From Acinetobacter portensis (GTDB lineage Bacteria > Pseudomonadota > Gammaproteobacteria > Pseudomonadales > Moraxellaceae), in assembly GCF_023158935.1 (NCBI RefSeq), contig NZ_CP096120.1:1860001-1924000 (forward strand): a DNA stretch of 64,000 nt. The letters run 5' to 3'. Shown piece after piece: positions 26,993 to 35,986 of this stretch. How positions within the stretch are numbered: position 1 is the stretch's first letter; each line of letters begins with the position of its first letter. A program made the position numbers and the translations under genes. The notes beneath the pieces are model-generated. The model saw nothing but the letters and a program-made list of their open reading frames with translations. It made no database searches and was not told where the DNA came from.

Positions 26993-27351
26993 TGGTGGAG
27001 GTGGCGGGAGTTGAACCCGCGTCCGCCAGCATTACGCTCGAGAATACTACATGCTTAGATATCGTCTATTGATTTAACCCTTTGCGACCCGACGAACAGG
27101 GTGCTAAGGCGATCCTCTAAATTTAGTACAAAGCCCCGAGGCGTGGCTTTAATACGGACTTGTGTGCGTGCGCTTCAGTCGGACTCTCTAACCACAAGTA
27201 TTCGGAGAGGCGGACAAGCTGCCCTTAGGCAGCTAGAGCGTATGATTCGTCGTTTGCGACTAAAAAATGCAAATTTGATTTACGAGAGAAAATGCGCTCT
27301 CGGCATGCATCTATGAGTTTCATCACCAGCGTCGAAGCCAGAAACACCCCC
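26993..27351 (-). ncRNA. ssrA: Transfer-messenger RNA
   Basis: The 359-nt tmRNA rescues stalled ribosomes and tags nascent proteins for proteolysis. The minus strand begins GGGGGTGTTTCTGGCTTCGA and ends in a T-arm with GGGTTCAACTCCC and CCACCTCCACCA. The two ends form a 7-bp acceptor stem, and CCA is encoded. The tag frame runs from 27257 to 27225 and decodes as ANDESYALAA followed by TAA. Only the residue before Tyr differs from the E. coli ANDENYALAA. An extended -10 (TGCTATGAT) lies at 27373-27365. Confidence 0.97.
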
Positions 27352-27364
27352 AAAGTACTTAGTA

Positions 27365-27373
27365 ATCATAGCA
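27365..27373 (-). promoter_or_regulatory. Extended -10 promoter of ssrA
   Basis: The minus strand reads TGCTATGAT, an extended -10 with one mismatch to TATAAT, 13 bases before the mature tmRNA 5' end. The gap leaves room for a short leader to be removed by RNase P. Confidence 0.45.
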
Positions 27374-27481
27374 TAAAACTCTAAAGTCAGTGCTTGTTTT
27401 TCACTCATTTACACAACTAGATGCGTTTATTTACAAAATTGCGCTAATATTTAAAGCTTCAAATCTTAAAAAAATATTTAT

Positions 27482-28966
27482 ATGAGCTATTTACTTGCAC
27501 TCGATCAAGGAACGACATCCAGTCGTGCAATTATTTTTAATGAACACGGCATTGTTCAGGCGACAGCTCAACGTGAAACACACATTCAAACACCACATTC
27601 GGGTTGGGTGGAACAAGATGCTCAAGAAATTTGGTCATCTCAAATTGCAGTTGTTCAGCAAGCACTTGCCAATGCTCGAATTTTAGCAAAAGACATTAAA
27701 GCAATTGGCTTAACCAACCAACGTGAAACAACAGTGGTATGGGACAAATGCACAGGTAAACCTTTAGCGCCTGCTATTATTTGGCAAGATCGCAGAGCCA
27801 CAGATTGGTGTAATCATCTTATTCAAAAAGATTTAAACCAACTTATACAAACAAAAACAGGCTTAAGAATTGACCCGTATTTCAGTGCAGGAAAACTGGT
27901 TTGGCTGTTAAAAAATGTAGACGGTCTAAAAGATTTAGCCCAACAAGGACATGTTGCCTTTGGCACAATTGATAGCTGGTTAATTTGGAATTTAACCCAA
28001 GGTTCAGAACATGTAATTGAAGCAAGCAATGCATCTAGAACCATGTTAATGAATTTACAAAACCAATCTTGGGATGAAGAATTACTCGAATTATTTGATA
28101 TTCCAAAATCGGTTTTACCTAAAATTATTCAATCTGACCATTATGTTGCAAACACAGCCGAAGGTTTATTAGGTGCAACCATTCCTATTACAGGAGTTTT
28201 GGGAGATCAACAATCTGCCCTATTTGGTCAATCTTGCTTTGAAGCAGGAACAGCAAAAAACACCTATGGTACAGGTTGTTTCATGCTGTTTAATACAGGA
28301 CATGAAGTTCAATATAGCCAAAATAAATTACTTTCTACTCTCGCTTGGCAAGCTCAAAGGCAAACTACATATGCACTTGAAGGTAGCGTGTTTATGGCAG
28401 GTGCAATTGTTCAATGGCTTAGAGATAGCTTAGGTATTATTCAAAAAAGTTGTGATATCGAAAAACTCGCATCTACAGTTGAACATACAGATGGCGTAGT
28501 ACTTGTTCCTGCATTTACAGGTTTAGGCGCTCCGCATTGGGACAGTGATGCACGCGCCCTTTTATGTGGAATGTCACGAGGCACAACCAAAGCGCATATT
28601 GCACGTGCAGCTTTAGAAGCGATTGCATTTCAAGTTTCAGACGTTTTAAGTGCGATGCAGTCTGACATTGATCAACCACTTAAAGAGCTTCGGGTAGATG
28701 GAGGCGCAAGTCAAAATGATATGCTCATGCAGTTTCAAGCAGATATTTTAAATGTGCCTGTATTACGTCCTAAAATGTTGGAATCTACGGCGTGGGGAGC
28801 GGCTGCTATGGCTGGTTTAAAAGCAGGTGTTTTCACAAATTTATCAGATATTTCTGCTTCCTGGAAACTTGACCGTTGTTTTGAACCCAATATGCAGCAA
28901 GATAAACGCGACGAACATTTAGAACATTGGAAAACTGCGCTAAAACGTGCAAAATCTGATATTTAA
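27482..28966 (+). CDS. glpK: Glycerol kinase
   Basis: The 494-residue FGGY-family kinase phosphorylates glycerol to glycerol-3-phosphate. The N-terminal phosphate-binding LDQGTTSSRAI (residues 6-16), the glycerol-binding WQDRRA stretch (about 101-106), GDQQSALFGQ and the C-terminal VDGGASQND signature are all present. Length equals the family norm. No glpF or glpD is adjacent, so it is a stand-alone gene here. The ribosome-binding site is weak (AT-rich upstream). Confidence 0.95.
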   Translation: MSYLLALDQGTTSSRAIIFNEHGIVQATAQRETHIQTPHSGWVEQDAQEIWSSQIAVVQQALANARILAKDIKAIGLTNQRETTVVWDKCTGKPLAPAIIWQDRRATDWCNHLIQKDLNQLIQTKTGLRIDPYFSAGKLVWLLKNVDGLKDLAQQGHVAFGTIDSWLIWNLTQGSEHVIEASNASRTMLMNLQNQSWDEELLELFDIPKSVLPKIIQSDHYVANTAEGLLGATIPITGVLGDQQSALFGQSCFEAGTAKNTYGTGCFMLFNTGHEVQYSQNKLLSTLAWQAQRQTTYALEGSVFMAGAIVQWLRDSLGIIQKSCDIEKLASTVEHTDGVVLVPAFTGLGAPHWDSDARALLCGMSRGTTKAHIARAALEAIAFQVSDVLSAMQSDIDQPLKELRVDGGASQNDMLMQFQADILNVPVLRPKMLESTAWGAAAMAGLKAGVFTNLSDISASWKLDRCFEPNMQQDKRDEHLEHWKTALKRAKSDI

Positions 28967-28982
28967 TGATGAAATAGAAAAT

Positions 28983-29022
28983 AGATCTCTGCCCTTTTAC
29001 TCATATAAAATGACAGAGATCT
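28983..29022. terminator. Hairpin between glpK and emrB
   Basis: A perfect 9-bp inverted repeat AGATCTCTG (28983-28991) and CAGAGATCT (29014-29022) with a 22-base loop lies between convergent genes. U-tracts are poor on both strands, so termination is only suggested. Confidence 0.4.
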
Positions 29023-29033
29023 AAATAATTTAC

Positions 29034-30563
29034 TTAATGCGCATGCCCACCACCCGATACACCTATTTTAGGTTTCGGGCATAGCCAAATAATCAATCCT
29101 GCAAAAATAAAGACCATCGCCAAAATAATAAATACATGATTTGCAGACAATGTACTGGCTTCTTTATCGACAATACTAGAAATATAACCTAAAGCACTTT
29201 GCGCACTAAAACCTGTTTGCATTAAGGTATTTTGCGTTTCTTCTACGTGTAAGTTACCCACCAATTCACTGCGAGCAACTTTAGAATGGTCATCCCAAAG
29301 TGTTACGACAAGCGAAGCACCAATTGCACCAGCCATCGTTCTAAGAAAGTTCATTAAACCCGCCGCCGATGCAATTTCATGTGGCAAAACTGCTGCAAGT
29401 GCCATATTTGTTAGGGGAATAAAGAAGAATGGGACAGCAAAACCTTGAATAATTTGTGGTAAAGCCAATGCCATAAAGTCAGCATCTGTTGTCCAAAATG
29501 CACGCATTAAAGTGACAAAACCAAGCAACATTAACCCAAAACATGCCAAAGCACGCTGATCGTATTTAGTCGCGAGCTTTGCAACAATTGGTGACATGAG
29601 CAAACTACCAAAGCCCATTGTTGCCGTTAGATAGCCCGCCCATGTTGCGGTATAACCTAAGTTAATTTGTAGCCACTGCGGAATAAGTACAATACTGCCA
29701 AAGAAAGCGCCAAATCCAAATGCAAGTGCCAATACCGAAATGGTAAAACCCCGATACCTAAAAATTTGTACATTCACAATAGGATACCGTTCGGTCAGCT
29801 CCCAAATTGTGAAAATAACTAATCCAACAAAAGCGGTTATCGCAAGAACTGAAATAGCAGGATGATTAAACCAATCATATTCATGCCCTAAATCGAGCAT
29901 GAGCTGTAAAGCACCAATCCATAAAATGAGTAGGAATAATCCGCCCATATCAATTTTAAGTTTATCTGTTGGTGTTTCGGCAGTCTTTAATAAGCGCATT
30001 GCAGCAAATGCACAGAATAATCCGACAGGAATATTAATAAAGAATATCCAATGCCAAGAGAAATTATCGCTAATTGTACCGCCTAAAATTGGACCTAAAA
30101 TTGGACCAATAACCGTCGTCATTGCCCACATGCCCATTGCCTGAGATTGCTTTTCTGGCGGAAAAATTCGCATAAGCAACATTTGGCTAAGTGGCATAAT
30201 TGGACCACCAAAAATACCTTGTCCAATTCGGCAAAATACCAACATTTCTAAGCTAGTGGATAAACCACATAAAATAGAGAAAATGGTGAAGCCAAATAAC
30301 CCAACACAAAAGGTACGAACTGCACCAAACCGCCCTGCTAACCATCCTGTTAATGGAACACAAATGGCTTCAGCAACAGCATAAGACGTAATAACCCAAG
30401 TGCCTTGTGTAGGAGAAACTGCAAGACTACCTGTAATGTGAGGTAAAGATACGTTAGCAATGGTCATGTCTAACACGACCATAAAGTTTGCCAATGCCAA
30501 TACAAATGCAGCGAGTATTAAGCGACCACCTTTAAGATCGCTCATTGCAGTATCGTATTTCAT
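29034..30563 (-). CDS. emrB: DHA2-type MFS multidrug transporter, EmrB-like
   Basis: The 509-residue transporter of the 14-TM DHA2 group exports hydrophobic compounds together with the EmrA adaptor. Diagnostic segments are VVLDMTIANVSLPHI (TM1 region, about residues 30-44), the motif-A-like GWLAGRFGAVR (about 73-83), and motif C in MTTVIGPILGPILGG (about 149-163). The C-terminus ends with GGGHAH, a possible metal-binding tail. It starts six bases after emrA, and a convergent hairpin follows. Which drugs it carries is not predictable. Confidence 0.9.
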   Translation of the reverse strand: MKYDTAMSDLKGGRLILAAFVLALANFMVVLDMTIANVSLPHITGSLAVSPTQGTWVITSYAVAEAICVPLTGWLAGRFGAVRTFCVGLFGFTIFSILCGLSTSLEMLVFCRIGQGIFGGPIMPLSQMLLMRIFPPEKQSQAMGMWAMTTVIGPILGPILGGTISDNFSWHWIFFINIPVGLFCAFAAMRLLKTAETPTDKLKIDMGGLFLLILWIGALQLMLDLGHEYDWFNHPAISVLAITAFVGLVIFTIWELTERYPIVNVQIFRYRGFTISVLALAFGFGAFFGSIVLIPQWLQINLGYTATWAGYLTATMGFGSLLMSPIVAKLATKYDQRALACFGLMLLGFVTLMRAFWTTDADFMALALPQIIQGFAVPFFFIPLTNMALAAVLPHEIASAAGLMNFLRTMAGAIGASLVVTLWDDHSKVARSELVGNLHVEETQNTLMQTGFSAQSALGYISSIVDKEASTLSANHVFIILAMVFIFAGLIIWLCPKPKIGVSGGGHAH

Positions 30564-30569
30564 AAGCGA

Positions 30570-31721
30570 TTACTTCGACTTCAAATCGACTTTAGCTTCC
30601 ATCGACAAGCCAACACGAAGTGGATGTTTTTCTAGCTCTTTAGGATCTAACTGAATACGAACAGGTAAACGCTGAACCACTTTAATCCAGTTTCCTGTCG
30701 CATTTTGTGCAGGAATAAGTGCAAAGGCTGCACCTGTACCACCAGAAAAACCAACAATTGTTCCTGTGTACTCAACAGAGTCGCCATATAAATCTGAAGT
30801 TAAAGTAACCTTTTGACCTGCACGTACTTTTTCTAATTGGCTTTCTTTAAAATTTGCATCTACATATAACTGATTTTCAGGAACAATCATCATTAAAGAT
30901 GTTCCTGGCGAAACTCGCTGTCCAACTTGAATATTACGACGTGTAACTACGCCATCTAACGGGGCTTTAATTTGTGTACGTTCTAAATCAAGTAATGCTT
31001 GTTTGAGCTTTGCTTGTGCAACCAAAACATCTGGTGTGCTTTGTTCATTTGCACCACGAATTAATGCTTCATTTGCTTCTAAATTACTTTGCGCTGCTTT
31101 TTGGCTCGACTTTGCTTGTGCCAAACCTGCTTGAGCAACATCCAATACTGCTTTTGCTGTGTTCACAGATGCTTTAGATGTACTTAATTCTTCTTTAGAA
31201 ATAGCACCAGAACTACTTAATTGCACACGGCGATTATAATCATCCTGCGCTTTAGCCAAATCTGCTTTTGCTTTAGCCACTTGTGCAGTAGCACTTTGAA
31301 TTGCATCGCTACTTACATAAATTTGTGAGCTTAAAGAGCTACTATTTGCTTGTGTTTGTTTGAATTGACGCTGTGCTTTAAGTAATTCTGCTTGAGCTTG
31401 AGCCACTGTAATTTCAGCATCACGTGGATCTATTTGAACCAATAAATCACCTTTTTTGACTTGTTTAGTATCACTTGTAAATACTTCCGCAACTTGTCCT
31501 GTCACCATAGATGTAATAGATGCCGTTTCAGCACCCACATAAGCATTATCTGTCGTAACAGTATTATTAAATACAAATTTCCAAATCAAAAACAGAACCA
31601 AAACAATCGCAAATAATAGGGCAACTAAGCTGAGCGCTTTTTTTCGTTTCGCTTTTAATTGCTGATCTGTTGCTTCATTTGAATTTGGTGTTTCTGGCAA
31701 CGTAGCTTGAGCATCTGTCAT
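30570..31721 (-). CDS. emrA: HlyD/EmrA-type membrane fusion protein
   Basis: The 383-residue adaptor has a cytoplasmic N-terminus, one transmembrane segment (about residues 31-50), a split lipoyl domain (around DNAYVGAETASI and ikAPLDGVVTRRNI), a long alpha-helical hairpin (about 95-225) and a beta-barrel. It pairs with EmrB downstream; the two are six bases apart. No MarR-type regulator lies nearby. Upstream is an unusual leader with an 11-codon ORF whose TGA overlaps this ATG (see separate entries). Confidence 0.9.
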   Translation of the reverse strand: MTDAQATLPETPNSNEATDQQLKAKRKKALSLVALLFAIVLVLFLIWKFVFNNTVTTDNAYVGAETASITSMVTGQVAEVFTSDTKQVKKGDLLVQIDPRDAEITVAQAQAELLKAQRQFKQTQANSSSLSSQIYVSSDAIQSATAQVAKAKADLAKAQDDYNRRVQLSSSGAISKEELSTSKASVNTAKAVLDVAQAGLAQAKSSQKAAQSNLEANEALIRGANEQSTPDVLVAQAKLKQALLDLERTQIKAPLDGVVTRRNIQVGQRVSPGTSLMMIVPENQLYVDANFKESQLEKVRAGQKVTLTSDLYGDSVEYTGTIVGFSGGTGAAFALIPAQNATGNWIKVVQRLPVRIQLDPKELEKHPLRVGLSMEAKVDLKSK

Positions 31722-31753
31722 CGATTATTCCTAAGTTCAATAAACTTGGTCAT
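31718..31753 (-). CDS. Candidate leader peptide MTKFIELRNNR overlapping emrA start
   Basis: An 11-codon ORF begins at ATG 31753 with AAGGGG (31766-31761) exactly seven bases upstream. It ends in a TGA that overlaps the emrA ATG as ATGA. The last four bases of the hairpin at 31763-31777 are AAGG of this ribosome-binding site, so translation of the leader should depend on melting that hairpin. The emrA ribosome-binding site (AGGA) lies within the leader ORF and next to an AAGTT/AACTT stem. This fits translational coupling or attenuation. It is an inference from sequence layout only. Confidence 0.5.
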   Translation of the reverse strand: MTKFIELRNNR

Positions 31754-31762
31754 CAGGCATCC

Positions 31763-31819
31763 CCTTGTTAAACAAGGAATGGACTTTTATGTCCTCGCTG
31801 AGGTGTCGATGAGAAAGTC
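31763..31819 (-). promoter_or_regulatory. Structured leader of emrAB with alternative hairpins
   Basis: Three compact stems are visible on the minus strand. CCTTGTT/AACAAGG (31777-31763) is a perfect 7-bp stem with a single-base loop position. GGAC/GTCC (31794-31781) and CCTC/GAGG (31803-31793) overlap and cannot both form fully. GACTTT (31819-31814) can pair with AAAGTC (31787-31782), excluding the GGAC/GTCC stem. Mutually exclusive pairing next to a sequestered ribosome-binding site is the hallmark of a regulated 5' leader. Confidence 0.45.
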
Positions 31820-31848
31820 TTAATTTTTTTAATCATCATATTTTATAT

Positions 31849-31891
31849 AAGAATGAATTATATTTTGAGTGTGGAAATATAATTCATTCTT
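31849..31891. repeat. Perfect 16-bp inverted repeat upstream of emrA
   Basis: The 16-base arm at 31849-31864 (starting AAGAATGAATT) is exactly complementary to 31876-31891, separated by 11 bases. It lies about 130-170 bases before emrA. On the minus strand no U-tract follows, so it is more like an operator or a structured RNA element than a terminator. A TATGAT at about 31841-31836 on the minus strand may be the emrA -10, which would place the repeat over the -35 region and upstream. Confidence 0.6.
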
Positions 31892-31919
31892 GATTTTTCT
31901 TAATTTCATTATATTTTTC

Positions 31920-31944
31920 AAAATCATACAAAATGTATGATTTT
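31920..31944 (-). terminator. Hairpin after the thioesterase gene
   Basis: AAAATCATACA and TGTATGATTTT form a perfect 11-bp stem with a 3-base loop, 27 bases after the stop of the minus-strand thioesterase gene. The stem itself supplies four T at its end on either strand. Confidence 0.5.
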
Positions 31945-31971
31945 TATATTTTTGAGTATTTAAACTTTAAA

Positions 31972-32469
31972 TTAATAAGCATAAGAAGCAATTGCTGTTG
32001 CGATTGGCTTATTTTCATCATTAATTAAAGTCATTCGCATGGTGCAACCTTTACGACCTAAACGTAAGGTTTCCGCACGAGCCGTAAAATACTGCCCACG
32101 ACCTGGCGCCAAATAATCTACACGCATATCGACTGTTGCTAAGCGAGATACTTTTTTACCCGTTTCAGTAATTTCATCAGCAGGTGCTTTTTTATAAAGC
32201 TCGCCCATAGCGGTAATACCGCCAATACTATCTAAAATAGTCGCTGCTACACCTCCATGTAAAATTTGAAAAGCAACATTACCAATTAAGTCTTTTTGCA
32301 TTTCAACATGGGCTTCAATTTCACCATCGACAACACGCATGGTCATGCCACAAAATTTATAAAACGGTGAACCATTAAAAGCCTGACACAACTGATCTAG
32401 AACAACATTAATGTCTAAATTTTCATCTGCTTCAATATTTCCTGTCCAACTTTTTTCCGTTTCTTTCAT
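31972..32469 (-). CDS. Hotdog-fold thioesterase (YigI/PaaI-like)
   Basis: The 165-residue protein has the PaaI-type thioesterase signature LHGGVAATILDSIGG (about residues 70-84), where the Asp is the likely catalytic acid, and the helix-plus-sheet pattern DMRVDYLAPGRG later. Such enzymes hydrolyse acyl-CoA or aryl-CoA thioesters as homotetramers. It is divergent from hemB. The start at 32469 is the first ATG; the substrate is unknown. Confidence 0.85.
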   Translation of the reverse strand: MKETEKSWTGNIEADENLDINVVLDQLCQAFNGSPFYKFCGMTMRVVDGEIEAHVEMQKDLIGNVAFQILHGGVAATILDSIGGITAMGELYKKAPADEITETGKKVSRLATVDMRVDYLAPGRGQYFTARAETLRLGRKGCTMRMTLINDENKPIATAIASYAY

Positions 32470-32498
32470 CGTTTACTCAAATTACTAAAATTAAATAA

Positions 32499-33590
<1,092 letters not shown>

Positions 33591-33600
33591 GTTTCATTAA

Positions 33601-33630
33601 AAAGCCCTCCCTCTATATGAGGGCTTTTTT
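33601..33630 (+). terminator. hemB terminator
   Basis: AAAGCCCTC pairs with GAGGGCTTT (33601-33609 with 33619-33627) around a nine-base loop and is followed by more T. It starts 11 bases after the hemB stop. Confidence 0.9.
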
Positions 33631-33666
33631 ATCTCTCATTTTTAAGGATTAAAGGATTCAAACCTG

Positions 33667-34785
33667 ATGCATATCGCCATCATAGGTGCAGGAATTAGCG
33701 GTTTAATGACTGCTTTAGAATTGGTTGAGCAAGGATGTTCTGTCACTATTTTCGATCAACAACAAGCAGCAAAAGCAGCTTCATGGGCAGGTGGCGGTAT
33801 TCTTTCTCCCATGTACCCTTGGCGTTATGATTCTGCTGTAAATGCGCTTGCTAAACACGCCAAACCACTTTACCAAGCATGGAATGAAAAGTTAGCACCA
33901 CAAACAGGTATCGACTTTCAAATTCATGAAACTGGCATGCTTATTTTAGATGAAGATGATTTTGAAGTTGGTCTAAATTACGCAAAACAGCATCATGAAC
34001 CTATGCAACAAGCAGAATATTTACAACAAGAACAGCTTGAGCAAGTGAATCCGCATATTCATTCTAAATATCAACATGGCATATACTTTCCACAGATTGC
34101 CAATGTTCGAAATCCACGTGTTTTACAATCTATTACAACCTATTTAAAACAGCATCCTAAAGTTCAATTTCATGAACACTGCCCTATTCAAAAGCTGAAC
34201 ATTCAAAATAATAAAATTTCATCCATTACAGATGACTTTGATCAAAAGCATTTTGCAGATGAATATGTACTTGCAACAGGTGCATGGTCAAAACATTGGG
34301 CTGAACAACTCAATTTAGAGATTCCTGTAGCCCCAATTCAAGGACAAATGCTGCTATTTAAAACGCCTGAAAACTGGTTGCCAACCATGTGTATGAATAA
34401 AGTGATGTATCTTATTCCACGCAATGATGGTCATATTGTATGTGGTTCAAGCATGCGTAATGTTGGCTTTAATATCACACCAAATGAAGCCGTAAAACAT
34501 AATATTTTAGATGCCTGCTTTGATATGGTACCTGAACTTGCCAACTTCCCTATTGTGCATGAATGGGCCGGTTTAAGACCAAGCTCACCAAATGGTATTC
34601 CGTATATTGGTAAAATGCCTGAGCTAAATAATTTATGGGCGAACTTCGGTCATTTTAGAAATGGTTTATGCATGGGCGCTGCTTCGGCTCGCTTACTCAG
34701 ACAACTTATGCTCAATCAAACAACCATTGAAGATGCTAAACCATATAGTCCTCAGCATCTAACTCAAATGGATTTTGCCTATTAA
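33667..34785 (+). CDS. thiO: Glycine oxidase-like FAD-dependent oxidoreductase
   Basis: The 372-residue DAO-family flavoprotein has the FAD dinucleotide fold IIGAGISGLMTALELVEQG (residues 5-23) and the second FAD motif ATGAWSKHW (about 203-211). The C-terminal GLRPSSPNGIPYIG matches the glycine oxidase (ThiO) pattern. ThiO supplies the glycine imine for the thiazole moiety of thiamine. No other thi gene is nearby, so a more general D-amino-acid or glycine oxidase role is possible. Confidence 0.8.
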   Translation: MHIAIIGAGISGLMTALELVEQGCSVTIFDQQQAAKAASWAGGGILSPMYPWRYDSAVNALAKHAKPLYQAWNEKLAPQTGIDFQIHETGMLILDEDDFEVGLNYAKQHHEPMQQAEYLQQEQLEQVNPHIHSKYQHGIYFPQIANVRNPRVLQSITTYLKQHPKVQFHEHCPIQKLNIQNNKISSITDDFDQKHFADEYVLATGAWSKHWAEQLNLEIPVAPIQGQMLLFKTPENWLPTMCMNKVMYLIPRNDGHIVCGSSMRNVGFNITPNEAVKHNILDACFDMVPELANFPIVHEWAGLRPSSPNGIPYIGKMPELNNLWANFGHFRNGLCMGAASARLLRQLMLNQTTIEDAKPYSPQHLTQMDFAY

Positions 34786-34799
34786 AAAATAAGATGAAT

Positions 34800-34832
34800 A
34801 AGAAAATGCATATTCAACTTATGCATTTTCTT
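34800..34832. terminator. Bidirectional hairpin between thiO and the split GGDEF gene
   Basis: AAGAAAATGCAT and ATGCATTTTCTT form a perfect 12-bp stem around a nine-base loop. It lies between convergent genes and overlaps the 3' end of the minus-strand GGDEF gene. The minus strand carries the better T-rich tail. Confidence 0.6.
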
Positions 34833-35182
34833 GGGCAATATAAAACCTGTTTTTGCCACTTTTTTTCGCTTGATACATTGTCTGATCTGCAATACGTAAT
34901 AAGTTCTCAGGCTCATCACCATGTATTTTATAAATTGCAGCACCCAAACTTACAGAGATATTGATAACATTGTCCGAAATAACAACTTGCTCTCGAACAA
35001 CATCTACAATTCTTTTTAAAATTTTGTCTAATTGCTCAAGTGATTGCAATTGATTTAAAACAATCACAAATTCATCTCCACCAACTCTGGAAATAAAATC
35101 ATGCTTTTTAATTGCTTCGAGAAGCTTTTTAGAAATAACTTTTAAAAGCTCATCCCCAATTTCATGTCCAAATGCATCATTA

Positions 35183-35190
35183 ACATATTT
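35183..35190. repeat. Target-site duplication, left copy
   Basis: ACATATTT abuts the left end of the IS1-family element and is repeated exactly at 35979-35986. An 8-bp duplication is typical of IS1-type transposition and shows the insertion is recent. Confidence 0.9.
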
Positions 35191-35978
35191 GGTGGTGTTT
35201 CAAAAAGTATGCTGAAAAAAAACAGGTTGGCTTTTGATAAAATAGTGAGATGCAAATAACACTAGAAATCAAATGTCCAACCTGTCGAAGTGACAGTATA
35301 AAGAAAAATGGCTTCAAACTAAATGGTAAGCAAAACTATCAATGTAAAAACTGCAAGCGTCAGTTTATTGGGGATCATGCTCTTAGTTACCGAGGTTGTC
35401 ATTCTGGTATAACAAATAAAATACTCCACCTGATGGTTAGAGGGGGTGGTATAAGAGATATTGCAGAAACCGAGCGTGTCAGCATAGGTAAGGTTTTACG
35501 AACATTAAGTAAATCCACTTATAAAATTCGCCCTAAGCAAAATTATTATGAATCTATTGAGGTTGATGAGTTTTGGACTTTTGTAGGAAATAAAAAGAAT
35601 AAACAATGGCTTATTTACGCATACCATAGAGAAACAGGTGAAATTGTTGCTTATGTTTGGGGTAAACGAGATCTGGCGACAGTCCAACGATTGAAGGCAA
35701 AGTTAAAGCAATTAGGTGTTCACTACACCCGAATTTCAAGTGATCACTGGGATAGTTTTGTGACTGCCTTTAAAAACTGTAAGCAAAGTATTGGTAAGTT
35801 TTTTACTGTAGGTATTGAAGGAAATAATTGTAAAATAAGGCATCGAATTAGACGTAGTTTTAGGAAAAGTTGTAATTTTTCGAAAAAGCTTGAAAACCAT
35901 TTTAAAGCCTTCGACTTAACCTTCTTTTATATCAATAATGGCTTCATTTAATTTCAGCATACTTTTGGAAACACCACC
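35191..35978 (+). mobile_element. Complete IS1-family insertion sequence
   Basis: The 788-bp element is bounded by 24-base terminal inverted repeats beginning GGTGGTGTTTC; left and right copies differ at one position. It carries a single intact transposase ORF and is flanked by ACATATTT repeats. It interrupts the CHASE-GGDEF gene in the orientation opposite to that gene. Confidence 0.95.
35250..35951 (+). CDS. IS1-family transposase, single-frame
   Basis: The 233-residue protein has an N-terminal zinc-finger (CPTC...CKNCKRQF, residues 9-38), a helix-turn-helix region (about 55-85) and the DDE catalytic core: IEVDEFWTFVG (about residue 105), SSDHWDSF (about 167) and GIEGNNCKIRHRIRR (about 188-202). 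Classical IS1 makes this protein by frameshifting between insA and insB; here it is one continuous frame, as in the single-ORF subgroup of the family. It is probably active. Confidence 0.93.
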   Translation: MQITLEIKCPTCRSDSIKKNGFKLNGKQNYQCKNCKRQFIGDHALSYRGCHSGITNKILHLMVRGGGIRDIAETERVSIGKVLRTLSKSTYKIRPKQNYYESIEVDEFWTFVGNKKNKQWLIYAYHRETGEIVAYVWGKRDLATVQRLKAKLKQLGVHYTRISSDHWDSFVTAFKNCKQSIGKFFTVGIEGNNCKIRHRIRRSFRKSCNFSKKLENHFKAFDLTFFYINNGFI

Positions 35979-35986
35979 ACATATTT
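35979..35986. repeat. Target-site duplication, right copy
   Basis: ACATATTT immediately follows the right inverted repeat and matches 35183-35190. Confidence 0.9.

Noticed and set aside
26770..27316. Several plus-strand frames of 60-100 codons over the tmRNA
   Set aside because: They are antisense to ssrA and its terminator; apparent peptide matches such as GGGSWRWREL-type strings are read-through of the tRNA-like end.
31763..31819. Guanidine-II (mini-ykkC) or other known riboswitch in the emrA leader
   Set aside because: The hairpin loops lack the ACGR sequence and no other known riboswitch core is visible.
34819..35067. Separate short GGDEF gene
   Set aside because: It is the 3' part of the IS-split CHASE-GGDEF gene and the apparent start codon lies after the GGDEF motif.
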